NCBI GenBank assembly: GCA_902791035.1
Contig: CADAUA010000002.1
Span: forward strand, 62,001-126,000
DNA length: 64,000 nt
Source of the DNA: an uncultured Coriobacteriaceae bacterium
GTDB taxonomy: Bacteria > Actinomycetota > Coriobacteriia > Coriobacteriales > Atopobiaceae
Reading direction: 5' to 3'
Shown here: positions 56,520 through 64,000 of the stretch, piece after piece
Layout: each line of letters starts with the position of its first letter
Numbering within the stretch: the first letter of the stretch is position 1
The notes under the pieces: generated by a model
The model's input: the letters and a program-made list of their open reading frames with translations, nothing else
Database searches by the model: none
Told to the model about the DNA's origin: nothing
Program-made: the position numbers and the translations under genes

Positions 56520-58184
56520 ATGTCGAGGAACGTTACGAGGAAGAGCTTCTTGGGTTCCATGGCGGCGCTGGGGGCGCTGGGCCTTGCGGCGTGCGGGGGC
56601 ACGTCCACGTCCGGTGGTTCCGACTCCGGTGGCAGCGGTGGAGCAGGTGCGGTGGAGCAGGTCTTCAACTTCAACCTGGGCAGCGAGCCCCCCACGGCCA
56701 ACTCCCTGCAGGCCACGGACCTCTTCTCCTACTACCTGATCCGCCCGACCTTCTGTGGCCTGACCAGGCTCGACGAGGACAACAACGTGGAGCCCGACAT
56801 CGCGGAGGGCTGGGACGTGTCCGACGACCTCCTGACCTACACCTTCTACCTGCGCGACGCCAAGTGGTCCAACGGCGACCCCGTGACATCCAACGACTAC
56901 CTCTTTGCCTGGTCCAAGCTGCTCGACCCCGAGTACGGCGCGCCCTACAGCTACATCTTCTACGACATCGAGGGTGCGGCCGAGTACAACATGGGCGAGG
57001 CCGACGTCTCCGCCCTGGGCATCTCCGCCCCGGACGACAAGACCCTTGAGGTCAAGCTCGTGAACCCCATTCCCTACTTCACCTTCCTGTGCACGCAGCC
57101 CATGTTCTTCCCCATCCAGCAGAAGTTCTTCGAGGACTGCGAGGCCCAGGGCGAGAACACCTACGCCTCCGACCCCGACAAGATCCTCTCCAACGGGCCC
57201 TTCATGATCGACACCTGGGAGCACAACTCCAAGATCGTCCTCAAGAAGAACCCCAACTACTGGGATGTGGACAACATCAAGCTGGAGACCGTTAACCTGC
57301 TCGAGGTGGCAGACAACAACACGAACTACAACATGTTCACCGCGGGCGAGCTGGACATCGCCTCCCTCACCTCGGGCGACCTGGAGGACCGCGCCAAGGA
57401 GGCCGGCTACGACATCCGCCACACCAGCACCGGCGCCACCTACTACATCCTGCTCAAGCTCGACAGCGGCCCTCTGGCCAACGCCAATTTCCGCAAGGCC
57501 CTGGCCTACGCCATCGACCGCCAGTCCCTGATCACCAACGTCCTGCGCTCCTCCTCGCAGCCGGCGCTCTCCTTCACCTCGCCGGACATCCTCACCTCCG
57601 ACGGCCAGGAGTTCCACGACCTGGTGGGCGACTGCTTCAAGGACGCCGACGTCGAGGGTGCCAAGGCAGCCATGGAGACCGCCCTCAAGGAGCTGGGTCT
57701 CTCCGAGCCGCCCACGCTGGACATCCTGATCGCCGACGACGACGAGGACCGCACCAAGGCCGCGGCCTTCCAGGAGACCTGGAAGCAGACCCTGGGCGTG
57801 GAGTGCAACATCTCGGCCCTGCCGCGCAAGGCCCGTCTGGAGAAGATGCACAACGGCGACTACCAGGTGGCCTTCTCGGCCTGGGGCCCCGACTACGACG
57901 ACCCCATGACCTACCTGGAGATGTTCATGTCCAACAGCTCCATGAACGAGACCGGCTACGAGAACGCTGAGTTCGACGAGCTCATGGAGGATGCCAAGAC
58001 CACGACCGACCAGGCCAAGCGTACCGACGACATGGTCCAGGCCGAGAAGACCCTCATGTCCGACATGCCCATCATCCCCCTCTACTTCGCCTACAACGAC
58101 ATGGCCGTGTCCAACAAGGTCGAGGGCTTCTACTCCAAGATCTTCCAGGGCGAGAACTACATCCACGCGGAGAAGATCGCGTAA
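56520..58184 (+). CDS. oppA: peptide ABC transporter, binding lipoprotein
   Basis: A 554-residue solute-binding lipoprotein of the OppA family (SBP_bac_5). The signal has RNVTRKSFLG and a lipobox LAAC with Cys25, then a Gly/Ser linker. Family text includes the block around YTFYLRDAKWSNGDPVTSNDY, and AFSAWGPDYDDPMTYLEMF late in the protein. It catches oligopeptides outside the membrane for OppBC. GGAAAGGGGAAGG precedes the ATG. First gene of oppABCDF. Confidence 0.94.
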   Translation: MSRNVTRKSFLGSMAALGALGLAACGGTSTSGGSDSGGSGGAGAVEQVFNFNLGSEPPTANSLQATDLFSYYLIRPTFCGLTRLDEDNNVEPDIAEGWDVSDDLLTYTFYLRDAKWSNGDPVTSNDYLFAWSKLLDPEYGAPYSYIFYDIEGAAEYNMGEADVSALGISAPDDKTLEVKLVNPIPYFTFLCTQPMFFPIQQKFFEDCEAQGENTYASDPDKILSNGPFMIDTWEHNSKIVLKKNPNYWDVDNIKLETVNLLEVADNNTNYNMFTAGELDIASLTSGDLEDRAKEAGYDIRHTSTGATYYILLKLDSGPLANANFRKALAYAIDRQSLITNVLRSSSQPALSFTSPDILTSDGQEFHDLVGDCFKDADVEGAKAAMETALKELGLSEPPTLDILIADDDEDRTKAAAFQETWKQTLGVECNISALPRKARLEKMHNGDYQVAFSAWGPDYDDPMTYLEMFMSNSSMNETGYENAEFDELMEDAKTTTDQAKRTDDMVQAEKTLMSDMPIIPLYFAYNDMAVSNKVEGFYSKIFQGENYIHAEKIA

Positions 58185-58245
58185 CGCACCACAGACGAGG
58201 ACGCCAGGCTGAGGGGTTGCCCGGCGGCAGGGAAGGGAAGGCCAC

Positions 58246-59208
58246 ATGCTCAAGTACATAGCAAAGAGATTCGGTTACTCGATCCTCACGCTGTGGGTGC
58301 TGATCACCGTGACCTTCTTCCTCATGCACCTGCTGCCGGGCGACCCCTTCGTGGGCGACAAGCCCCTCTCGGACTCCGTGAAGGCGGCCATCTACGCCCG
58401 CTACGGTCTGGACCAGCCCGTCTACATCCAGTACCTGCGCTACATGCAGAACGTGCTGCACGGGGACTTGGGGAGCTCCCTCATCTACAGCGGCCAGTCC
58501 GTGACGAACATGATCTCGGCGGCCTTCCCCTACTCGGCAGACCTTGCCCTCAGGTCGCTCACCTTTGCCATCCCCACGGGCATGCTCATCGGCATCATGG
58601 CCGCCCTGCATCGCGGCGGCCCCTGGGACACCACGGCGCTCGTGATCACGGCCCTGGGCGTCTCCATCCCCAGCTTCGTGCTGGCGTCAATCCTCCAGTA
58701 CTACCTGGGCGTGGTCTTCTCGTCCTGGACCCTGGCAAACTGGGGCTTCCGTGCCTTTCCCATCAGCGGCTGGGGCACGCCCCAGCAGGCCATCCTGCCT
58801 TGCTTCATCCTGGGCTTCTCCAACCTGGCCGAGATCATCCGCATGACGCGCTCCAGCCTGCTCGAGGTCTCCGGCCAGGACTACATCCGCACGGCCAAGG
58901 CCAAGGGCCTGAGCGAGCGCAAGATCGTGTGGCGCCACATCCTGCGCAACTCCCTCTGCCCCATCATCACCATCCTGGGCCCGCTGATCGCGAGCTGCCT
59001 CACCGGCTCCTTCATCATCGAGAGCATCTTCAACATCCCGGGAGTAGGCAAGTTCATGATCATGGGCGTCGAGACCTCGGACTACATGGTCACCGCTGGC
59101 TCCACGATCTTCTATGGCGTGCTCATCGTGGGCGCCAACTTCATCGTGGACATGCTCTACATGGTCATCGACCCCAACATCCGCCTCTACGACGACAAGG
59201 AGGCCTAA
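58246..59208 (+). CDS. oppB: peptide ABC transporter permease OppB
   Basis: A 320-residue permease with six membrane segments. It begins LKYIAKRFGYSILTLWVLI and has the EAA loop around DYIRTAKAKGLSERKIVWRH, which contacts the ATPases. GGGAAGG precedes the ATG. One base separates its stop from the oppC start. Confidence 0.95.
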   Translation: MLKYIAKRFGYSILTLWVLITVTFFLMHLLPGDPFVGDKPLSDSVKAAIYARYGLDQPVYIQYLRYMQNVLHGDLGSSLIYSGQSVTNMISAAFPYSADLALRSLTFAIPTGMLIGIMAALHRGGPWDTTALVITALGVSIPSFVLASILQYYLGVVFSSWTLANWGFRAFPISGWGTPQQAILPCFILGFSNLAEIIRMTRSSLLEVSGQDYIRTAKAKGLSERKIVWRHILRNSLCPIITILGPLIASCLTGSFIIESIFNIPGVGKFMIMGVETSDYMVTAGSTIFYGVLIVGANFIVDMLYMVIDPNIRLYDDKEA

Positions 59209-59209
59209 G

Positions 59210-60196
59210 ATGGCGAGCGCAACGATGACAGCGGCACAGACGGCAGACGTGCAGGCGACCTCCGGCGTGGCCGGTATGGACGACGCCAAGCTCTTCGAGT
59301 GGGTGGGACCGGAGGACGAGTCCTCCATCAACGGCGCGCATGCGCCCAAGCGCAACTTCTGGCACGGCGTGTGGACGCGGCTGGTGCACGACCGGGCGGC
59401 CTTCGTGTGCCTGATCGCCCTTGTCGTCATGATCCTCATGGCCATCTTCGTGCCCATGGTCTCGCCCTACAGCATTTCCGACCAGGACTTCACCCAGTGC
59501 AACCTGGGCTTTATGGAGAACGGCCACATCTTTGGTACCGACAAGCTGGGCCGCGACCTCTTCGTGCGCCTGTGCTTTGGCATGCGGGTGTCCTTCATCA
59601 TCGCCCTGGCGGCCGTCATCGTGTCCCTGGTCTTTGGCGCGGCCTACGGCGGCATCTCGGGCTACTTCGGCGGTATGGTCGACAACGTGATGATGCGTGT
59701 GCTCGAGGTCATATCCTGCATCCCCTCCATGATCATGGTCATCCTGCTCCTCATGGTCCTCAAGCCCGGCGTGAGCACCATCATCCTGGCCTACGCCCTC
59801 GTGGGCTGGACGGGCATGGCACGCCTGGTCCGCGGCGAGGTGCTCAAGCTCAAGACCCGCGAGTACGTGCTGGCATCCCGCGTGCTGGGGGCCTCGCCCT
59901 CCCGCGTGATCCTGCGCGACCTCCTGCCCAACACCGTGAGCATCATCCTGGTGGAGCTGACCATGTGCATCCCCGGCGCCATCCTCATGGAGGGCTTCCT
60001 CTCCTACTGCGGCCTGGGCGTGCAGATCCCGCTCTCCAGCCTGGGTTCGCTGGTCACCGACGGCATCAAGGACTTCCAGGGCAACCCCATCGTCCTCATC
60101 GCCCCGTCCATCTTCCTCTGCCTGGTGATGTTCATCTTCAACACGCTGGGCGACTCGCTCCGCGACATCCTCGACCCGACCCTGGGGAGGCAGTAG
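59210..60196 (+). CDS. oppC: peptide ABC transporter permease OppC
   Basis: A 328-residue permease with an N-terminal cytoplasmic stretch of about 60 residues, then six membrane segments. HIFGTDKLGRDLFVRL and the EAA loop REYVLASRVLGASPSRVILRD mark OppC/DppC. Pairs with OppB to form the channel. Confidence 0.95.
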   Translation: MASATMTAAQTADVQATSGVAGMDDAKLFEWVGPEDESSINGAHAPKRNFWHGVWTRLVHDRAAFVCLIALVVMILMAIFVPMVSPYSISDQDFTQCNLGFMENGHIFGTDKLGRDLFVRLCFGMRVSFIIALAAVIVSLVFGAAYGGISGYFGGMVDNVMMRVLEVISCIPSMIMVILLLMVLKPGVSTIILAYALVGWTGMARLVRGEVLKLKTREYVLASRVLGASPSRVILRDLLPNTVSIILVELTMCIPGAILMEGFLSYCGLGVQIPLSSLGSLVTDGIKDFQGNPIVLIAPSIFLCLVMFIFNTLGDSLRDILDPTLGRQ

Positions 60197-60198
60197 CC

Positions 60199-61257
60199 AT
60201 GGCAGACGACACCAGCAAGAAGCCCCTGCTCGTGGTAAAGGACCTGCAGGTATCGTTCGACACCGCCTCGGGCGAGGTCCAGGCCGTGCGCGGGGTCTCC
60301 TTCCACGTGTCCCCGGGCGAGACCCTGGCCCTGGTGGGGGAGTCCGGCTCCGGCAAGTCCGTGACTGCCCAGACCATCATGCGACTGAACCCCGAGCCAC
60401 CGGCCCGTATAAAGGCCGGCTCTGTGATGCTCGACGGCGTCGAGGTGACCAAGGCGGACGACAAGACCATGCAGGACCTGCGCGGCAAGACCGTGGGCAT
60501 GGTCTTCCAGGACCCCATGACTGCCATGAACCCCACCATGCGCGTGGGGCGCCAGATAGACGAGGTTGTCCTCGAGCACAACAAGATCGCCAATAGCGAG
60601 GCCTGGGAGCGCGCCGTGAGGATCATCGACGCCGTGCGCATACCCAACGCCGCCGACCGCGCCAGGCAGTACCCCAGCCAGTTCTCGGGCGGCATGCGGC
60701 AGCGTGGCGTCATAGGCATCTCCATAGCCAACGTGCCCAAGCTGCTCATAGCCGACGAGCCCACCACGGCCCTGGACGTGACCATCCAGGCACAGATCAT
60801 CGACCTTCTCCTCTCCATCCAGAAGGAGGAGAGGATGGCCATGATCTTTATCACCCACGACCTGGGCGTGACGGCCCAGGTGGCCCACCGCATAGCCGTG
60901 ATGTACGCCGGGCGCATCGTGGAGCAGGGCGACGCCCACACCATCTACCACCACCCGGTCCACCCCTACACCAAGGGGCTTCTCAAGAGCGTGCCCAAGC
61001 CCGGCCAGGACCGCTCGGTGGACCTCTATGCCATCGAGGGCGCACCGCCCAACCTGATAGACCCACCCAAGGGCTGCGCCTTCTCGCCGCGCTGCGAGAA
61101 GTGCATGCGGATCTGCAAGGAGCTCCAGCCGCCCGCGACCGACCTGGGCCATGGGCACGTGTGCTCCTGCTGGCTGCTCGACCCGCGTGCAAAGGCCGTG
61201 GCCGACGCGGTGGGTGCCGGTGCGGGGACGTCGAGCGAGGAAGGAGGTGCGCGATGA
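60199..61257 (+). CDS. oppD: peptide ABC transporter ATPase OppD
   Basis: A 352-residue ATPase: Walker A GESGSGKS (about 47-54), signature FSGGMRQRG (about 160), Walker B LLIADEPTTALD. The C-terminal oligopeptide extension has GCAFSPRCEKCMRIC and CSC, a Cys cluster like that reported to hold iron-sulfur centres in some DppD proteins. It overlaps oppF by four bases (ATGA). Confidence 0.95.
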   Translation: MADDTSKKPLLVVKDLQVSFDTASGEVQAVRGVSFHVSPGETLALVGESGSGKSVTAQTIMRLNPEPPARIKAGSVMLDGVEVTKADDKTMQDLRGKTVGMVFQDPMTAMNPTMRVGRQIDEVVLEHNKIANSEAWERAVRIIDAVRIPNAADRARQYPSQFSGGMRQRGVIGISIANVPKLLIADEPTTALDVTIQAQIIDLLLSIQKEERMAMIFITHDLGVTAQVAHRIAVMYAGRIVEQGDAHTIYHHPVHPYTKGLLKSVPKPGQDRSVDLYAIEGAPPNLIDPPKGCAFSPRCEKCMRICKELQPPATDLGHGHVCSCWLLDPRAKAVADAVGAGAGTSSEEGGAR

Positions 61258-62273
61258 GCGAGAGCCTGGGCGAGGCCACGGGCGTGCCGCAGGCCGGGGC
61301 CCCGGCGGCAACCGCCACCAAGGAGCCCTACCTGGAGGTCGCCAACCTCAAGAAGTACTTCCCCGTGGGGCACCACCGCACGGTCAAGGCCGTGGACGAC
61401 GTGACCTTTACGGTGTATCGCGGCGAGACGCTGGCGCTCGTGGGGGAGTCGGGCTGCGGCAAGTCCACGCTGGGCCGCACCATCCTGGGACTCTACAAGC
61501 CCACCTCCGGCAGCATCAAGTACCAGGGCAAGGAGATGAGCGGCTTCCACAGCGCCGACCGCAAGGCCTTCGCGCGCAAGGCGCAGATGATCTTCCAGGA
61601 CCCCTACGCCTCGCTCAACCCCCGCATGAGCGTGGGCGACATCGTGGCGGAGGGACTGGACATCCACCACCTGTGCAAGACCGAGGAGGAGCGAGACGCC
61701 CGCATCGAGGAGCTCCTCCACCTGGTGGGGCTCAACTCCGAGCAGGCCGACCGTTACCCCAGCGAGTTCTCGGGCGGGCAGCGCCAGCGCATCGGCATCG
61801 CCCGCGCCCTGGCCCTGAACCCCGAGTTCATCGTGTGCGACGAGGCGGTCTCGGCGCTCGACGTGTCCATCCAGGCGCAAATAGTGAACCTCCTGCGCCG
61901 CCTGCAGAGCCAGATGGGGCTCACGTACCTCTTCATTGCCCACAACCTGAACATGGTGCGCTACATCTCCCACCGCGTGGCCGTCATGTACCTGGGCACC
62001 ATCGTGGAGCTGGGCGATGCCGAGGAGGTCTTCCAGAGCCCGGCGCACCCCTACACGCAGATGCTGGTGGACGTCCTGCCCGTGGCCGACCCCGACGTGC
62101 CGCGCAAGGTGCTGGCACGCGAGTCCGGCGAGATGCCCAGCCCCATCGACGTGCCCGTGGGCTGCCCCTTCTGCACGCGCTGCCCTCACCGCACCGAGCG
62201 GTGCGAGAAAGAGCGCCCGCACCTGCGCGACATGGGCGACGGGCGCCAGGTGGCCTGCCACCTGTTCGACTAG
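61254..62273 (+). CDS. oppF: peptide ABC transporter ATPase OppF
   Basis: A 339-residue ATPase partner of OppD: Walker [10 protein letters not shown] (about 65-73), signature [10 protein letters not shown], Walker [13 protein letters not shown], and C-terminal [22 protein letters not shown] precedes the ATG. Last gene of the operon; a stem CGGCGGGG/CCCCGCCG follows. Confidence 0.95.
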   Translation: MSESLGEATGVPQAGAPAATATKEPYLEVANLKKYFPVGHHRTVKAVDDVTFTVYRGETLALVGESGCGKSTLGRTILGLYKPTSGSIKYQGKEMSGFHSADRKAFARKAQMIFQDPYASLNPRMSVGDIVAEGLDIHHLCKTEEERDARIEELLHLVGLNSEQADRYPSEFSGGQRQRIGIARALALNPEFIVCDEAVSALDVSIQAQIVNLLRRLQSQMGLTYLFIAHNLNMVRYISHRVAVMYLGTIVELGDAEEVFQSPAHPYTQMLVDVLPVADPDVPRKVLARESGEMPSPIDVPVGCPFCTRCPHRTERCEKERPHLRDMGDGRQVACHLFD

Positions 62274-62280
62274 GCGATCG

Positions 62281-62313
62281 CGGCGGGGGCGAGCCGTGCC
62301 GCCGTCCCCGCCG
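62281..62313 (+). terminator. GC hairpin after oppF
   Basis: CGGCGGGG and CCCCGCCG, an 8-bp stem with a 17-nt loop, 7 bp after the oppF stop; no T-run. Confidence 0.5.
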
Positions 62314-62400
62314 TGACCTTGTTCCCATTGCAGACCCGCGGGAAGAAGTACTTGTCTATAGTTACACTGGTTTAAGAACCAGCGAGGAAAGGAGCACCAC

Positions 62401-63423
62401 ATGCCGGCAGACGAGAAGCTCTTCGCGGAACTCACCCAGCTCTACGGCCCCAGCGGCTACGAGAAGGACGTGTGCAGGTTCATCAAGGACTACATCGGCG
62501 ACGAGGCCGACGACGTAAAGGTGGATGCCCTGGGCAACCTGATCGTCTTCCGCGAGGGCACGGGCGCAAAGAAGAAGCGCTTCATGAGCTCGGCCCACAT
62601 GGACGAGATCGGCCTGCAGGTCACGGCCATCAACGAGGACGGCACCATCTCCATCAAGTCCTTGGGCTACCCCTTCTACTACACCACCTACCAGCGCCGC
62701 GTGATGTTCAAGAGCGGACTGGTGGGCATCGTGGAGGCCAAGTGCGAGATGGGCGAGGCCAACCACGAGTTCACCAAGTTCTACGTGGACCTGGGCCTTA
62801 CCTCCAAGGAGGAGACGGCCAAGCTCGTGGACGTGGGCGATACCGCCATCTACCTGGGCGAGTACCAGCCGCTGGCCGGCCGCTACGTGACTGCCAAGGC
62901 CATCGACGACCGCGTGGGCTGCTACATCCAGCTCAAGGGCATGGAGGAGGCCGGTCGCCATCCCTACAACGACATGTACTACGTCTTCTCCGTGCAGGAG
63001 GAGGTCGGCACCCGCGGCAGCCAGGTGACGGCCACCCGCATCAAGCCCGACATGGGCGTGGCCGTGGACGTGACGCCTGCCCACCAGCGCCCGGCCGAGA
63101 TGCCCGGGTCGAACGAGTGTGGTGGCGGCGTGGCCATCAAGATCTCCGACACCTCGGTGATCTGCGACGAGGACCTCATCGCCAAGCAGATCGAGCTCTG
63201 CAAGGAGAACGACATCAAGTACCAGAAGGACGTCATCTTCGTGGGCGGCACGGACGCGAGCTCCATCAACCTCTGCAACGCGGGCGCGCGCGCCTGCGCC
63301 ATCAGCGTGGTGACCCACTACACGCATGGCCCCAACGCCATCGTGAACCTGGACGACGTGGAGGGTGCGGCCAAGCTCCTGGGCCTCATGGCCAACGCCG
63401 AGTACGACTTCGAGGTCATCTAA
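62401..63423 (+). CDS. M42 family metallo-aminopeptidase
   Basis: A 340-residue tetrahedral (TET) aminopeptidase. Metal and catalytic residues are recognisable: SSAHMDEIG (about 61-69), AIDDRVG (about 166-172), the Glu pair in SVQEEVGTRG (about 200) and the late His in THYTHGPN. GAAAGGAGC precedes the ATG. Directly after the opp operon, it would digest imported peptides. CTGGTT-TAAG-AACCAG just upstream is a small hairpin. Confidence 0.94.
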   Translation: MPADEKLFAELTQLYGPSGYEKDVCRFIKDYIGDEADDVKVDALGNLIVFREGTGAKKKRFMSSAHMDEIGLQVTAINEDGTISIKSLGYPFYYTTYQRRVMFKSGLVGIVEAKCEMGEANHEFTKFYVDLGLTSKEETAKLVDVGDTAIYLGEYQPLAGRYVTAKAIDDRVGCYIQLKGMEEAGRHPYNDMYYVFSVQEEVGTRGSQVTATRIKPDMGVAVDVTPAHQRPAEMPGSNECGGGVAIKISDTSVICDEDLIAKQIELCKENDIKYQKDVIFVGGTDASSINLCNAGARACAISVVTHYTHGPNAIVNLDDVEGAAKLLGLMANAEYDFEVI

Positions 63424-63432
63424 CCGGGCTGG

Positions 63433-63498
63433 CGGGCACTAGGGGGTACTCCCCTAGTGCCCGTTTTCGGGCAGAAGGGGAGTACCCCCTAGTGCCCA
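63433..63498. terminator. two facing GGGGGTACTCCCC hairpins
   Basis: CGGGCACTAGGGG and CCCCTAGTGCCCG form a perfect 13-bp stem (63433-63463) followed by TTTT; a second, imperfect copy in the other orientation follows at 63469-63498. They lie between the M42 gene and the dehydrogenase. Confidence 0.75.
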
Positions 63499-63531
63499 CA
63501 TCGACATGCAGGATGCGGGGAAGGGCTTTCC

Positions 63532-64000
63532 ATGAGCGTGGACACGAAGAAGGTCGTGGTCATCAAGGTCGGGTCGGGCACGAGCAACGTGAGCGACCAG
63601 GAGCTGGACCAGAGGTGGATCAGCGAGCTCACCCGGATCCCGGGTGTGGAGCCGGTGCTCCGCAAGCCGGGCCACTTCCCGACACCCCAGGAGTTCAGCG
63701 ACCTCGTGGACGCGGACGCCTCCGCCGTGCTGGGCGCCTTCGTGGCCTCCAGCCTCCTTACGGAGGACTTCTTTGACGCGCACCCCAAGCTGGAGTACTA
63801 CGCCGGCCAGGCCCACGGCTACGAGGCCATGGACTTCTCGGGCACGCGGGCACGCGGGATCACGGTGGTCAACACGCCCTATGGTGCAAACACCGTGGCC
63901 GAGTACGCCTTTGCCCTGCTCATGGAGGTCTACCACCACGTGGCCCAGCGCGACGCCATGGTCAGGTCCACCGACTGGCAGGCACCGGAAGCCCCGCACT
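63532..64000 (+). CDS. D-2-hydroxyacid dehydrogenase, N-terminal part
   Basis: The first 156 residues of a gene that leaves the window on the right. LEYYAGQAHGYEAMDFSG, then ARGITVVNTPYGANTVAEYAFALLMEV, are the typical catalytic-domain segments of NAD-dependent D-isomer 2-hydroxyacid dehydrogenases (phosphoglycerate, lactate or glycerate type). GGGGAAGG precedes the ATG. The NAD-binding domain that would narrow the substrate is outside. Confidence 0.82.
   Translation, partial: MSVDTKKVVVIKVGSGTSNVSDQELDQRWISELTRIPGVEPVLRKPGHFPTPQEFSDLVDADASAVLGAFVASSLLTEDFFDAHPKLEYYAGQAHGYEAMDFSGTRARGITVVNTPYGANTVAEYAFALLMEVYHHVAQRDAMVRSTDWQAPEAPH

Noticed and set aside
55407-58259. A 950-codon antisense frame opposite hisC-like and oppA
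   Set aside because: Both plus-strand genes are unambiguous; long stop-free antisense frames are expected at high GC.

Overview
This is a bacterial chromosome segment of high GC content centred on the replication origin. The gene order dnaA-dnaN-recF-dciA(DUF721)-gyrB-gyrA (minus strand), diverging from rpmH-rnpA-yidD-yidC-jag-rsmG-parA-parB (plus strand), is the classic origin layout. Gene content, GC-rich codon use, a GHKL ATPase gene between dnaA and rpmH, paired WYL regulators and many twin-arginine lipoproteins suggest a Coriobacteria-type actinobacterium (Atopobiaceae, Olsenella-like). That placement is inferred from gene content; no database was searched.

Layout. 1-5.2 kb: a partial FAD oxidoreductase, an FHA protein next to a membrane Ser/Thr kinase with a DUF6273-like outer domain, and a GH3 hexosaminidase lipoprotein. 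5.2-6.7 kb: two long palindromes, tRNA-Ile and tRNA-Ala outside any rRNA operon, and a bifunctional-nuclease (DUF151) gene. 6.8-17.9 kb: the replication block. The dnaA-dnaN gap contains TTTTC(N)ACA boxes, a short GC spacer, TAA/TAG trinucleotides and an AT-rich stretch, which matches the Bacillus-type basal unwinding element. More boxes lie between dnaA and rpmH. 17.7-23.8 kb: ribosome, RNase P, membrane-insertase and partition genes, with four parS sites in an AT-rich 1-kb gap before parA. 23.8-33.7 kb: rlmN, ddl, a DinG-type helicase/exonuclease, two WYL regulators and a membrane M28-like protein split by a long Pro/Glu linker. 34-39.4 kb: tRNA-Gly, an M29 aminopeptidase, tRNA-Lys, a nested repeat array, a candidate Arg-rich leader peptide, argG and argH. 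39.4-41 kb: an unknown gene between two copies of a 73-bp inverted-repeat element. 41-48.2 kb: purB, a TSCPD protein, a lipoprotein, a two-component system, purC and a membrane protein. 48.3-53.9 kb: an accessory stretch after tRNA-Arg with a Fic protein flanked by a second (about 107-bp) repeat family, membrane proteins, an XRE regulator and an AAA ATPase. 53.9-64 kb: a MATE transporter, a HisC-like aminotransferase, a complete oppABCDF operon, an M42 aminopeptidase and the start of a 2-hydroxyacid dehydrogenase.

The genes fit a peptide- and amino-acid-using anaerobe: peptide uptake (opp) sits with three peptidase-family genes, two of them likely active. The most interesting signals are in non-coding DNA: the origin unwinding element with its non-standard box, the parS cluster, the putative arginine leader peptide, and several families of dispersed palindromes and small inverted-repeat elements. 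Most coding regions look like ordinary core chromosome; no CRISPR array, rRNA operon, prophage or complete insertion sequence was seen.
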